64,000 nucleotides of DNA from Actinosynnema pretiosum (GCF_024171695.1 NZ_JAMTCF010000023.1:1-64000), one strand, 5' to 3'; positions 8,194 through 16,523 are shown, numbered from the stretch's first letter. Notes: generated by a model not told the origin, from the sequence alone. Numbers and translations: made by a program.

Positions 8194-8437
8194 GCTGATC
8201 GGGCGCACCGCCCTCGACGCGAGCGGTCGCCCGATCGGGAAGGTCGCCGACCTGATCACCCGCGTCGACGAGCGGGGCCGACCGCGCGTGGTGGCGGCGC
8301 TGATCACGCCCGGACACCGGGGCCGCCTGCTCGGGTACGAGCGGCCCGGCATCCGGCTGCCGAGGGTGCTGGAGTTCCTGGCGCTCGCGCTGCACCGGGG
8401 CGCCCGCGAGGTGCCGTGGGAGGAGCTGCGCTTCTAG
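8180..8437 (+). CDS. PRC-barrel-like protein 2
   Basis: This 85-residue protein starts at GTG 8180, fourteen bases inside the previous gene, and is the third member of the operon. It shows the PRC-barrel signature L-I-G-R-T-A-L-D-A-S-G-R-P-I-G-K-V-A-D-L-I followed by R-V-V-A-A-L-I-T-P-G. It is a shorter relative of the preceding protein. Two tandem PRC proteins behind one transporter suggest an accessory or regulatory pair; this is inference. Confidence 0.65.
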   Translation: MLASELIGRTALDASGRPIGKVADLITRVDERGRPRVVAALITPGHRGRLLGYERPGIRLPRVLEFLALALHRGAREVPWEELRF

Positions 8438-8446
8438 ACCCGAGCA

Positions 8447-8466
8447 GGCCGCGCCCCGGTGCGGCC
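8447..8466. terminator. Candidate terminator after the transporter operon
   Basis: A 6-base stem (GGCCGC/GCGGCC) with an 8-base loop begins ten bases after the last stop codon and lies just before the convergent small secreted gene. The short stem makes this a modest prediction. Confidence 0.4.
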
Positions 8467-8471
8467 GGTCG

Positions 8472-8858
8472 CTAGCAGGCCCCCGCGCGCGGTCGCAGCG
8501 CGGTGACGACCACCTGGAAGTAGAAGATGTTGCCGCCGGGGGACGTGCACACGCTGGCGTTCGTCGACGTCCCGTCCGGCCAGGTGAAGGTGTAGTCCAC
8601 GTCGACGTTCCCGGACGTGTAGTTGTAGTACGTCGACGTCAGCGCCCTCCCGGTCCACGCGCCCGCGCTCACCAGCGACGGCGGTTCGACGGGGGCGGGT
8701 TCGGGGTGGGCCCAGTGGGGCCAGGCGCAGAACGAGCCGCGCGGGCAGTTCCCCGGCGGCCACGCCTCGTTCGGGTCACCGGGGTCCGCGACGGCGGACG
8801 GGGCGGTGAGCAGCAGGCCGACGGCGGACGCGGCGAGGGTGAAAGCCTTTAATCGCAT
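8472..8858 (-). CDS. Small secreted protein with an inhibitor-I36-like segment
   Basis: This 128-residue protein has a clear signal peptide (L-K-A-F-T-L-A-A-S-A-V-G-L-L-L-T-A-P-S-A-V-A). The early mature segment N-C-P-R-G-S-F-C-A-W resembles the Cys-containing strand of actinobacterial peptidase inhibitor family I36 proteins, but the rest (a V-D-Y-T-F-T-W-P-D-G-T-S strand region and a final C) is not clearly that family. Four cysteines could give two disulfides. A GGAGGAACCCC ribosome site precedes the ATG. Function is unknown. Confidence 0.65.
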   Translation of the reverse strand: MRLKAFTLAASAVGLLLTAPSAVADPGDPNEAWPPGNCPRGSFCAWPHWAHPEPAPVEPPSLVSAGAWTGRALTSTYYNYTSGNVDVDYTFTWPDGTSTNASVCTSPGGNIFYFQVVVTALRPRAGAC

Positions 8859-8967
8859 GGGGTTCCTCCGGTGAAGAGGGGACCTGTCCGTTCCGGAAAT
8901 TACTGCCGGGAGGTTGAACGGTCAAGCACTCGCGGTGGCGGTGAGCGGCCCGGCGGGACCACTTCGG

Positions 8968-8973
8968 TTGACA
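8968..8973 (+). promoter_or_regulatory. Candidate -35 box of the SDR gene
   Basis: A consensus TTGACA lies 87 bases upstream of the SDR start, in the divergent region between the small secreted gene and the SDR. No good -10 hexamer follows at 17 bases, so only the -35 element is offered. Confidence 0.3.
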
Positions 8974-9059
8974 GTGTCATCCCACTGGGGGAGTGTGGAC
9001 GTCGACGGGCGCCGGTCGCGCCCGTCCGCCGCCGCCACCGAACAGGAGACGCCGTCCCC

Positions 9060-10004
9060 ATGGCACCACCTCGCCAGCCCGTCCCCGACCTCGCGGGTCG
9101 CACCGTCGTCGTCACCGGGACGACCTCCGGTCTCGGCCTCGCCCTCTCCGGCGCGTTCGCGCGCGCGGGCGCCCGCGTCCTGATGACCGTCCGCGACCCC
9201 GAGCGCGGCGCGACCGCCCTCGCCCAGGTGCGCGACCGGCTCACCGGCGCCGGTTCCGCCGAGACCGTCCGGCTCGACCTGGCCGACCTCGCCTCCGTGC
9301 GCGCCGCCGCCGACGACGTCCGGGAGCGCGCGGGCGACCGGGTCGACGTGCTCGTCAACAACGCCGCCGTCTCGCTCGGGCCCCGCCAGCTCACCCGTGA
9401 CGGGTTCGAGCTCCAGATCGGCACCAACCACCTCGGGCCCGCCGCGCTCACCTGGCTGCTGATGCCCGCCCTGCGCGCGGCCGGGACCCCGGAGCGGCCC
9501 GCCAGGGTGGTGACCACGTCGAGCCTCGGGCACCGCACCGGCGGGCTCGACCCGACCGACCTGCACTGGGAGCGGCGGAGCTACTCGCCCACGCGCGCGT
9601 ACGGCGCGTCCAAGCTCGCGAACCTGCTGTTCGCCGCCGAGCTGGACCGGCGGTCGCGCCGCGTCGGCGACCCCGTCCTGTCGGTCGCCGCCCACCCCGG
9701 CCTGACCACCTCGCAGCTGCTCGCCAACGCCCTCGCGCGCGGCGGCACCTGGAAGACCCGGCTGTACGCGCTGCCCGAGCGCTATCTCTCCCAGCCGGTC
9801 ACCGACGGCATCCTGCCCCAGCTGCTCGCCGCCACCGGACCGGTCGACGGCGGGGACTACCTCGGGCCCACCCGGCTGTTCGGCACCAGGGGACCGGCCG
9901 GGCCCGCGAAGCGCTCGGCCGCCGCCCGCGACCCCCGGCTCGCCGCCGAGCTGTGGCTGGCCACCGCCGCGGCCACCGGGATCACGCCCGACCCCGGTGC
10001 GTAG
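9060..10004 (+). CDS. Short-chain dehydrogenase/reductase
   Basis: This 314-residue SDR begins at ATG 9060 after an AGGAGA ribosome site. The Rossmann motif T-G-T-T-S-G-L-G lies near residue 22, followed by L-D-L-A-D-L-A-S-V-R, V-N-N-A-A-V and the catalytic Y-G-A-S-K (Y-x-x-x-K). The motifs and length match retinol-dehydrogenase/WW-domain-oxidoreductase-like SDRs, which use NADP(H). The R-D at the end of the second strand also suggests NADP preference. Substrate unknown. It is a single gene ending in a strong hairpin. Confidence 0.85.
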   Translation: MAPPRQPVPDLAGRTVVVTGTTSGLGLALSGAFARAGARVLMTVRDPERGATALAQVRDRLTGAGSAETVRLDLADLASVRAAADDVRERAGDRVDVLVNNAAVSLGPRQLTRDGFELQIGTNHLGPAALTWLLMPALRAAGTPERPARVVTTSSLGHRTGGLDPTDLHWERRSYSPTRAYGASKLANLLFAAELDRRSRRVGDPVLSVAAHPGLTTSQLLANALARGGTWKTRLYALPERYLSQPVTDGILPQLLAATGPVDGGDYLGPTRLFGTRGPAGPAKRSAAARDPRLAAELWLATAAATGITPDPGA

Positions 10005-10019
10005 TCGCCCAACGCACAA

Positions 10020-10047
10020 GGCCCCCGCACCGTCAGGTGCAGGGGCC
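10020..10047. terminator. Bidirectional terminator hairpin
   Basis: A 12-base stem (GGCCCCCGCACC with GGTGCAGGGGCC, one mismatch) around the loop GTCA lies between the convergent SDR and GlsB-like genes, 16 bases after the SDR stop. Confidence 0.8.
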
Positions 10048-10066
10048 TCGAAGTGGTCGCGCGCCG

Positions 10067-10330
10067 TTACCGGACGCTGGAGCGGCGGTTGCCCGACAGG
10101 CCCTCGGCGACGCCGATCAGCAGCACGGAGGCGATCACGGCGACGATGAAGCCGAGCACGTTCAGCTCGAAGATGTCACCGGTGCCGAGCACGTTCGCGA
10201 TCGTGCCGCCGATGACCGAGCCCACGAGCCCGAGCAGCAGCGTCGCGATCACGCTGAGGTTCTGCTTGCCGGGCTTGATCAGCCGGGCGAGCGCGCCGAT
10301 GATCAGGCCGGCGACGATGAACCCGATCAT
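10067..10330 (-). CDS. GlsB/YeaQ/YmgE-family small membrane protein
   Basis: This 87-residue protein consists of three hydrophobic glycine-rich helices: M-I-G-F-I-V-A-G-L-I-I-G-A-L-A-R-L, V-I-A-T-L-L-L-G-L-V-G-S-V-I-G-G and V-L-G-F-I-V-A-V-I-A-S-V-L-L-I. This is the typical pattern of the transglycosylase-associated / GlsB-YeaQ-YmgE stress-response family. The exact role is unknown; members are often induced by envelope or general stress. It is transcribed alone, with a GGAGGGTGAC ribosome site before the ATG. Confidence 0.9.
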   Translation of the reverse strand: MIGFIVAGLIIGALARLIKPGKQNLSVIATLLLGLVGSVIGGTIANVLGTGDIFELNVLGFIVAVIASVLLIGVAEGLSGNRRSSVR

Positions 10331-10451
10331 GTCACCCTCCAGGTAGTCGATGGTCTAACGCTATCGGGATTCCCGAGTGGACCGCCACCCAATCGTCGTG
10401 CGACGCAGTTCACCTGAGCGGGCGACGGTCACCGACCGTGCCCGGAACGGC

Positions 10452-11801
10452 TCAGCCGAACACCTCCACCACCGGGTGCTCGGCGGAGTAGGCGGGCCAA
10501 CCCGGTGACCCGCCGCCCGCGAACGCCACCCAGGCCCCGTGCACGCGCGCGGCGAGCCCTGGGGGCGCGGGGGTCGGCCCGAGCAACCCGGTCGCACCGT
10601 GCAACCACGGCGAGTCGGCGAGGTCGAACACGAACGGCAGCTCCACCGCGTGCGCCGCGCCGAGCCGCCCGCCCAGCGCCGTCGAGCGGTGCGCGAAGGA
10701 GTAGACGTGCGTGCGCCCGCCCGAGATCCGCGCGTGCGCCCGCGCCAAGCGGTCCGTCCCGGCGCCGAACAGGACGGCGCCGAGCGCCTCCGCGCCCTCC
10801 TCCGGCTTCCCCTGCGGCACCACGTACAGCCGCCCCTCCTCGGTGTTCGTCCCGATCAGCAGGTCCACGTCGCGGGCCGGGCCGTCCGCGAGGGCGTCGG
10901 CGGGCTGCGCGTCGAGCACCAGGCTGAACGGGCTCAACCCGGCCAGCGGGTCGGCGGCGGAGCGAGTGCGCAGGTCGAGCCCGGCCAGCGCGGGCAGCAC
11001 CGCCAGGAACCGCTCGTCCGGGACCGCGCCGAACGCCTCGGCGGTCGGTTCCACCCCCAGCGCGGCGGACGCGGCGGCGGTGACCCGCCCCGCCTGCTCC
11101 GGGGTGAACGCCCCGGTCCCGCTGCCGCTCTGCACGATCGCCCGCCGGAACAGCCCGGTGGCCGCCGGTGTCGCCAGCAGCGCGCCCACCAGCGTCGCGC
11201 CCGCCGACTGGCCGAACACCGTCACGGCGCCGGGGTCCCCGCCGAACGCCGCGATGGTCGAGCGCACCCAGCCCAGCGCGGCGAGCACGTCCAGCAGCCC
11301 CCGGTTGCGCGGCGCGCCCGCCAGGTCCAGGAAACCGGGGACGCCCAGCCGGTAGTTCACCGTCACCAGCACGACGCCGTCGCGGGCGAACGCGCCGCCG
11401 TCGTAGAGCGCGGCGCGCGTCGACCCGGTGACGAACCCGCCGCCGTGCACGAACACCAGCACCGGCCGCGCGCCACCGTCGGCGGCGGGGGTGCGCACGT
11501 CGACGGTCAGGTACTCCTCGCCGCGCACCCAGCCCGGCCCGAAGTAGGGCGCCATGTCGAGCGAGCCGAAGTCGCGCACCGGTTGCGGCGCGGTGGGGGA
11601 CGGGCGCGTGCCGTCGCGCACCCCGGACCAGCCGGGGTGCGGCGCGGGCGCGCCGAACCGGCCCGCCCCGACCGGCGCCGCCGCGTAGGGGATCGCGCGG
11701 TACAGCTCGCCGGAGCCGTCGCGGACGCCGCGCACGGCGCCCGCCGGGGTGTGCGCGACCGGGTTCACGTGGGAGCTCTCCGCTCCAGGAGTTGGTGGCA
11801 C
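10452..11801 (-). CDS. Type-B carboxylesterase / lipase
   Basis: This is a carboxylesterase family protein (pnbA-like, 449 residues as opened, 438 if the GTG codon at V12 is used). Seen motifs: G-V-R-D-G-S-G-E-L-Y-R-A-I-P-Y-A-A-A-P near the N terminus, V-L-V-F-V-H-G-G-G-F-V-T-G oxyanion loop, V-T-V-N-Y-R-L-G-V-P-G-F, the nucleophile elbow F-G-Q-S-A-G-A (Ser about residue 195), and I-G-T-N-T-E-E-G near the acid. The catalytic His lies in the A-H-A-V-E-L-P-F-V-F region. No signal peptide is seen. It is followed upstream by the MBL hydrolase on the same strand, two bases apart, so the two may be cotranscribed. Confidence 0.88.
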   Translation of the reverse strand: MPPTPGAESSHVNPVAHTPAGAVRGVRDGSGELYRAIPYAAAPVGAGRFGAPAPHPGWSGVRDGTRPSPTAPQPVRDFGSLDMAPYFGPGWVRGEEYLTVDVRTPAADGGARPVLVFVHGGGFVTGSTRAALYDGGAFARDGVVLVTVNYRLGVPGFLDLAGAPRNRGLLDVLAALGWVRSTIAAFGGDPGAVTVFGQSAGATLVGALLATPAATGLFRRAIVQSGSGTGAFTPEQAGRVTAAASAALGVEPTAEAFGAVPDERFLAVLPALAGLDLRTRSAADPLAGLSPFSLVLDAQPADALADGPARDVDLLIGTNTEEGRLYVVPQGKPEEGAEALGAVLFGAGTDRLARAHARISGGRTHVYSFAHRSTALGGRLGAAHAVELPFVFDLADSPWLHGATGLLGPTPAPPGLAARVHGAWVAFAGGGSPGWPAYSAEHPVVEVFG

Positions 11802-11802
11802 G

Positions 11803-12720
11803 TCAGGAGATCCGCTCGAACGGCGCCCACCGCTTGACCGCGAACCGGGACCCGTCGCGCTCGACCTCCAGCGCGCCGCGCCCGCCGAAGTGCGCCGGGA
11901 ACACCAGCGCGCCGGACTCGGCGGCCAGGCCGAGCAGCCTGCGCCGGGTCACCCGCGACCCGACCGGGTCCTCGCAGAAGCAGGAGTTGGCGCCCGGCTC
12001 CACGACCTGCAGCGGGGTGTGCACCAGGTCCCCGACGAACAGCGCCCGCTCGCCGCCGGACTCCAGGACGAGCGCGGACGAGCCGGGCGTGTGGCCGGGG
12101 GCCAGCTCCAGCCGCAGGTTCGCGTCGATCCGGTGCGACCCGTCCCACAACCGCACCAGCCCGGCCTCGCGCACCGGCCGCACGCTGTCCTCGAACACGT
12201 TCTGGTTGCCGCGCCCCAGCACCGACCGGTGCCCGTTCGCCGGGGCCCAGAACTCGAAGTCCTGCCACGTCACCAGGTACTCGGCGTTCGGGAACGTCGG
12301 CACCCACTCGCGCCCGTCGAGCCGGGTGTTCCAGCCGACGTGGTCCACGTGCAGGTGCGTGTTGACCACGACGTCCACGTCCTCCGGCCGCACCCCGGCG
12401 GCGGCGAGGTTCGCGAGGTAGCCGCTCCGCCTGCGGCTCCACACCGGCGAGTAGGGCCGGTCCTTGTCGTCGCCGACTCCGGTGTCGACCAGGATCGTGC
12501 GGCCCTCGCTGCGCAGCAGCCAGGTCTGGACCGCCGAGCGGCACTGGTTCGCGGCCGGGTCCCAGAAGTCGGGCGCCAGCCAGTCGCGGTTCCCCTCCCA
12601 CGACCCGGCGGGGCTCTCCGGGAAGAACTCCTCCGGGGTGAGCCCCACCGGGCCGTGGAACGCGGGGACGCGGGTGACGGTGACGTCGCCCAGGGTGATC
12701 TGATCGGGGTTCTGCTCCAC
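11803..12720 (-). CDS. MBL-fold metallo-hydrolase
   Basis: This 305-residue metallo-beta-lactamase-fold hydrolase starts at GTG 12720. The metal site H-L-H-V-D-H lies after V-V-V-N-T. A-P-G-H-T-P-G-S-S-A-L-V carries the next His, and L-F-V-G-D-L-V-H the bridging Asp. The sequence around them resembles quorum-quenching lactonase / MBL hydrolases of soil bacteria, but the substrate is not known. It sits directly upstream of the carboxylesterase. Upstream lies a 16-base tandem repeat. Confidence 0.85.
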   Translation of the reverse strand: MEQNPDQITLGDVTVTRVPAFHGPVGLTPEEFFPESPAGSWEGNRDWLAPDFWDPAANQCRSAVQTWLLRSEGRTILVDTGVGDDKDRPYSPVWSRRRSGYLANLAAAGVRPEDVDVVVNTHLHVDHVGWNTRLDGREWVPTFPNAEYLVTWQDFEFWAPANGHRSVLGRGNQNVFEDSVRPVREAGLVRLWDGSHRIDANLRLELAPGHTPGSSALVLESGGERALFVGDLVHTPLQVVEPGANSCFCEDPVGSRVTRRRLLGLAAESGALVFPAHFGGRGALEVERDGSRFAVKRWAPFERIS

Positions 12721-12815
12721 GTGCTCCGTCCTAGGGTCGGCCTGCTTGACAGAGCCGAGCCTGGACGTGCGGGCGCGGGCCAACCAGCCCCGCGCTTTCC
12801 TACCCACGGCGTGGG

Positions 12816-12879
12816 GTGGCTGGGACACGAGGTGGCTGGGGCGTGGTGTGGCTGGGTTGTGGGGTGGCTGGGGCTCAGA
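12816..12879. repeat. Four-copy 16-bp tandem repeat
   Basis: The core GTGGCTGGG recurs at 12816, 12832, 12848 and 12864, an exact 16-base period. The seven bases after each core vary. The array lies between the stop of the 217-residue gene and the MBL hydrolase start, in what would be the 5' region of the MBL transcript if transcribed separately. Confidence 0.75.
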
Positions 12880-13528
12880 GCCGCAGGCCGGTCGTGCCCC
12901 CGCCCGCGAGCGCCCCGTCGTGGTCGTGGCCGGAGCGCGGCGCCACCACGGCGAGGTCGGCGGGCGCGTGCGGCAGGGTGGTCAGCTCCACGCAGGTCAG
13001 CAGGGCGCGCGGGTCCTGCGCGTCGAGGTCGATCCCGCTCATCCGCAGCGCCAGCTCCAGCGCGCCGCCGGTGGCGAACCCCTCCAGGTCGATCCCGCCC
13101 GTGACCAGCGCGCGGGAGAGCAGCCGCTCCGGGTCCTCCTCGCTCAGCCCGCCGAGCGCGGACGCCTCGGCCAGCACCCGCCCGCCCCCGGCGTGCAGCA
13201 CCCGCGCCTGCGCGAGCGTGCCGCCGACCGCGAGCATCCGCCCGCCCCCCGAGGTCACCGCGCGCGCCACCTGGGGGCGCAGCCCCTCGCGCGTCCAGGT
13301 CTCCCACACCAGCAGGCACCGGTTCCAGCGCGGCCCACCGGCCACCGCCCGCTGCACCCCGAGCCGGGCCCGTCCGGCGGGAGCGCCCCGCCCTGCCCAG
13401 TCCCACCACCGCCCGCGCGCCAGCTGCGGCCCGGTGACGGGGGCCGAGCCCCACCCGGCCAGCAACCGCTCCGGCGGCACGCCGTGCACCAGAGAGACCA
13501 TCACGTGGTCGACCAAGCCCAACGACAC
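12875..13528 (-). CDS. Hypothetical protein (DUF6461-like)
   Basis: This 217-residue protein starts at GTG 13528, five bases after GGAGG; the frame stays open further upstream but without a likely start. It begins V-D-H-V-M-V-S-L-V-H-G-V-P-P-E-R-L-L-A-G-W-G, which resembles actinobacterial DUF6461 proteins whose N terminus reads as a short beta-helix unit. The middle carries G-G-G-R-M-L-A-V-G-G-T and the C terminus D-L-D-A-Q-D-P-R-A-L-L-T-C-V-E-L. Function unknown, and the family label is tentative. Confidence 0.55.
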   Translation of the reverse strand: MSLGLVDHVMVSLVHGVPPERLLAGWGSAPVTGPQLARGRWWDWAGRGAPAGRARLGVQRAVAGGPRWNRCLLVWETWTREGLRPQVARAVTSGGGRMLAVGGTLAQARVLHAGGGRVLAEASALGGLSEEDPERLLSRALVTGGIDLEGFATGGALELALRMSGIDLDAQDPRALLTCVELTTLPHAPADLAVVAPRSGHDHDGALAGGGTTGLRL

Positions 13529-13859
13529 CGGATCCTCCCTCCAGCCCCGACCACGACCGGGAATCGCTCCGGGGCACGCCGAAGGGGAGCAGACCACACT
13601 GCTCCGAGCGCCCGCCATCCCCCTGTCCGGTGGATTGGCGCGGGCGGCCGGTCGCGGCAACCCGGTCGCGGCCGGTGACGGTCCGGCGCGGAGGGCGGCC
13701 GACCGCTTCCGAGGTCGGGGGAAGTCGTTGTGCGGCAAGGCTTCTCAAGCGCTCCGCTCCTCTTGGGAACGTCGTCGTTCCGGGGCGCGGCGGTGACGTC
13801 CGGGGCTCCGGGGGGACGAGGTGCGCGTGGTGCCCGGCGCGAAGATCACCGGATCGCGG
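13529..13859. other. Intergenic region with one inverted repeat
   Basis: No convincing gene is seen in these 331 bases. The one clear structure is a perfect 7-base inverted repeat GGAGCAG-ACCACA-CTGCTCC at 13586-13605, about 60 bases upstream of the start of the 217-residue gene, which could be an operator. The rest is plain high-GC sequence between a gene start and the end of the TAP-like hydrolase gene on the same strand. Confidence 0.4.
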
Positions 13860-15287
13860 TCAACCCGCCGGGCAGTGCGCGTCCCGTTGCGGCAGAACGC
13901 GTTCGGTGAGGTAGCGGTGCACCGCGTCGACCGCGCAGGGCGTCCTGGTCGCCACCCCGTGCCCGAGGCCCTCGTGGGTGACCAGCACCGAACCGGGCAG
14001 CTGGTCCGCCACGTTCCGCGCGCCCTCGTGCGGCGTCGACGGGTCGTGGCGCGCGTTCAGCAGCAGGACCGGCGGCGCGTCCCCGGCTTCCAGGGGGCGC
14101 TGCGGGTTCGTCGCGGGGACCGGCGGGTTCACGCACAGGTCGGCCAGGTCGTACGCGGACTGCCGCACGTCCGGCGCGACGGCGCGGGACGCGGCGCGCA
14201 GCGCCTCCGCGCGGGCGAAGGTCGACGCGTCGTTGCGGTTGTCGGCGCACTGGAGGTAGATCGGCAGCGGGACCGGGGACGGCGCGGCGGTCGGGGCGAC
14301 CGGGGCTGCCTGCTGGGCGGGGGCGTCGAACCAGGCGATCCGGGCGGCGACCTCCGGCAGGTCCGGCCGGGTCAGCGGGGACACCAGCAGGTAGGTCAGC
14401 CCGGCCGGGTCGAGCGGGCGGGCCGGGTCGTCCGGGTCGGGCAGCCCGCCCCGCTCGGCGCGGTCGAACAGGTCCGCGACCCGCGCTCGGACGTCCTGCC
14501 CGTGCAGCGCGCACTCCCGCGCGCGGTCGCACCACTCCAGGAACACCTCGAACGCGCCCTGCGCGGCCCGCGCGCCCGCGAGCGCGAACCGGTCCGAGTC
14601 CACCGTGTGGTCGAAGACGCCGTCCAGCACCACGGTCCGGATGCGGCCGGGGAACAGCTCGGCGTACCGCTGGCCCACCACCGTCCCGTAGGACAGCGCG
14701 TACAGGTTCACCGACTCCTCGCCCAGCGCGGCCCGCAGCGCGTCGACGTCCCCGGCCACCTGCGTGCTGTCCAGGTGGTCGAACACCGGGCCGGTGCGCT
14801 CGCGGCAGTCGGCGCCGAGCGCGGCCTGCGCGGCGAGCAGGTCGTCGAACTCCCGCTGGTCCGAGGGCGTCGGCCGGTCCAGCGCGGCGACCAGCTCGGG
14901 GGAGCACAGCACGGGGTTGCTGCGCCGCACGCCGCGCGGGTCGAAGCCGACGACGTCGAAGCGCTCGGCCGTCCCGGCGGAGAACAGCAGCTCGAACAGC
15001 GCGTCGTCGGTGACCGCGTCCACCCCGGAGCTGCCGGGACCGGCGGGCAGGTAGACGAGCGTGCCGACCGGTTCGCCCCTGGCGGGGCGGCGGGCCACGG
15101 CCAGGTCGAACCGCTCCCCGCCGGGATCGGCCCAGTCGACCGGGACGGGGACGGTGGCGCACTCGACCGCCGGGTTCCCGGCGCAAGGTTCCCACCGCGG
15201 CGCGGGGTTCCCGCTCGCGGACGGGACGAGGACGAGCGACGCGGCGACCGAGGCCGCGACCGCCCAGTGCTGATGACGAGTGATCAT
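13860..15287 (-). CDS. Secreted TAP-like alpha/beta hydrolase (tripeptidyl aminopeptidase family)
   Basis: This 475-residue secreted hydrolase resembles the Streptomyces tripeptidyl aminopeptidase/SlpD group. The signal peptide runs H-W-A-V-A-A-S-V-A-A-S-L-V-L-V-P-S-A-S-G. The mature protein shows V-P-V-D-W-A-D-P-G, L-V-Y-L-P-A-G-P-G-S-S-G, G-F-D-P-R-G-V-R-R-S, the nucleophile elbow Y-A-L-S-Y-G-T, and the TAP C-terminal domain with A-R-H-D-P-S-T-P (Asp) and E-G-L-G-H-G (His). The elbow has Ala-Leu where the family normally has Gly-x before Ser. GTG 15296 is an alternative start. It is divergent from the two-component pair. Confidence 0.88.
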   Translation of the reverse strand: MITRHQHWAVAASVAASLVLVPSASGNPAPRWEPCAGNPAVECATVPVPVDWADPGGERFDLAVARRPARGEPVGTLVYLPAGPGSSGVDAVTDDALFELLFSAGTAERFDVVGFDPRGVRRSNPVLCSPELVAALDRPTPSDQREFDDLLAAQAALGADCRERTGPVFDHLDSTQVAGDVDALRAALGEESVNLYALSYGTVVGQRYAELFPGRIRTVVLDGVFDHTVDSDRFALAGARAAQGAFEVFLEWCDRARECALHGQDVRARVADLFDRAERGGLPDPDDPARPLDPAGLTYLLVSPLTRPDLPEVAARIAWFDAPAQQAAPVAPTAAPSPVPLPIYLQCADNRNDASTFARAEALRAASRAVAPDVRQSAYDLADLCVNPPVPATNPQRPLEAGDAPPVLLLNARHDPSTPHEGARNVADQLPGSVLVTHEGLGHGVATRTPCAVDAVHRYLTERVLPQRDAHCPAG

Positions 15288-15353
15288 GCGCTCCACCGTG
15301 GCCGCCCGCGCCGCCCGCCCGCCTCCGCCGAGCGGCCCGTCGTCCCCGCCTCG

Positions 15354-15373
15354 GGGTGGAGGCCCCTCCACCC
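15354..15373. promoter_or_regulatory. Perfect 20-bp palindrome upstream of the two-component genes
   Basis: GGGTGGAGG-CC-CCTCCACCC is a perfect palindrome 44 bases before the kinase start, in the divergent region shared with the TAP-like hydrolase. Further complementary segments (CGTCGTC/GACGACG, GCCTCCG/CGGAGGC) flank it, so it may act as an operator, possibly for the adjacent NarL-type regulator, or as a hairpin. Confidence 0.45.
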
Positions 15374-15416
15374 GACGACGGAGGCGGTTCGCGGGCGCGC
15401 TCCCTAGGGTTGGCGC

Positions 15417-16523
15417 ATGACGCCGCTCCTGCTGCGGGTGCTGCCGCTGCCGCTCACGGCCGCGTTCCTGGCGGTGCTGCACGGCCCAGCGCCCACCCGC
15501 CCGGCCGACTGGCTCCTCGGCCTGGCCGCCGCCGCGCTCACCGGGCTCGCCGGGTGGTTCCCGCTCACCGCCGCGCTGCTGAACCCGGTGCTGCTGCTCG
15601 CCGCCGAGCTCGTGGGCGCGGACGTGGCGTCCCCGGTGATGTTCATCCTCACCACGATCTCCCTGGCGGAGCTGTGGGTGCGCCGCGACGGGTGGCCGTG
15701 CTGGAGCGCGGCGGCGGCGTTCGCGGCGGCGCAGGTGGTGATCTACGCGCCGCACTACGACCCGCTGCTGTCGACCTCCTCGCTGGTGCTGACCACGTGC
15801 CCGCCGGTGCTGCTGGGGTGGCACGTGCGCTCGGTGCTGCGGACCGCGCGGGAGGCCGAGCGCGGCCGGGACGACGCGGTGCGGCACGCGCGGCTGGCCG
15901 AGCGCACGGCCATCGCGCGCGAGCTGCACGACCTGGTGGCGCACCACATGGCGTCGATCACCGTGCAGGTGGGGGCGGCGCGCCACGCGCTGGGCGGCGC
16001 GCACCCCGGCGTCGACCGGGCCCTGGACCAGGCGCACGGCACCGGCCGGGCCGCGCTGGCCGACCTGAAGCGGTTGATGGCGGTCCTGCGCGACCCCGCC
16101 ACCGGTCAGGACGGGACCGGCGTGGTGGCGGGGGAGACCGGGCTGGCCACGGCGCTCCAGGCGGCCGTGGACCGCACGCGCGCCGCCGGGGCCGTGGTGG
16201 AGGCGGAGGTGGACGGGGCGGTCGCCGGGCTCGATTCGATCCGCCGGATCTCGGTGCTGCGAGTGGTGCAGGAGGGGTTGACGAACGTGGTCAAGCACGC
16301 CGGTCCGCGTCCCCGCGCGCGAGTGCGGGTCGCGGTGGGGGAGGGGGCGGTGCGGATCGTGGTGGCCGACGACGGGACCGCGCCCCGACCGCCGCACGAT
16401 CCCGGCTTCGGCCTGGTGGGGATGCGGGAGCGGGTGGAGCTGCTGGGCGGGAGCATCAGCGCGGGCCGCCGTGACCGGGGTTGGGCGCTGGAGGTCACCA
16501 TCCCGACCGGGGGCGCGCGGTGA
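15417..16523 (+). CDS. NarL-type sensor histidine kinase
   Basis: This 368-residue membrane sensor kinase has about four to five N-terminal hydrophobic helices (to about residue 135). These are followed by a HisKA_3 dimerisation domain with the phospho-acceptor His in A-I-A-R-E-L-H-D-L-V-A-H-H, then a HATPase domain (R-V-V-Q-E-G-L-T-N-V-V-K-H-A N-box, V-V-A-D-D-G-T-A, G-L-V-G-M-R-E-R-V G-box). No extracellular sensing domain is seen, so the stimulus probably acts on the membrane part. It overlaps the response-regulator gene by GTGA and forms a classical operon with it. Confidence 0.92.
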   Translation: MTPLLLRVLPLPLTAAFLAVLHGPAPTRPADWLLGLAAAALTGLAGWFPLTAALLNPVLLLAAELVGADVASPVMFILTTISLAELWVRRDGWPCWSAAAAFAAAQVVIYAPHYDPLLSTSSLVLTTCPPVLLGWHVRSVLRTAREAERGRDDAVRHARLAERTAIARELHDLVAHHMASITVQVGAARHALGGAHPGVDRALDQAHGTGRAALADLKRLMAVLRDPATGQDGTGVVAGETGLATALQAAVDRTRAAGAVVEAEVDGAVAGLDSIRRISVLRVVQEGLTNVVKHAGPRPRARVRVAVGEGAVRIVVADDGTAPRPPHDPGFGLVGMRERVELLGGSISAGRRDRGWALEVTIPTGGAR

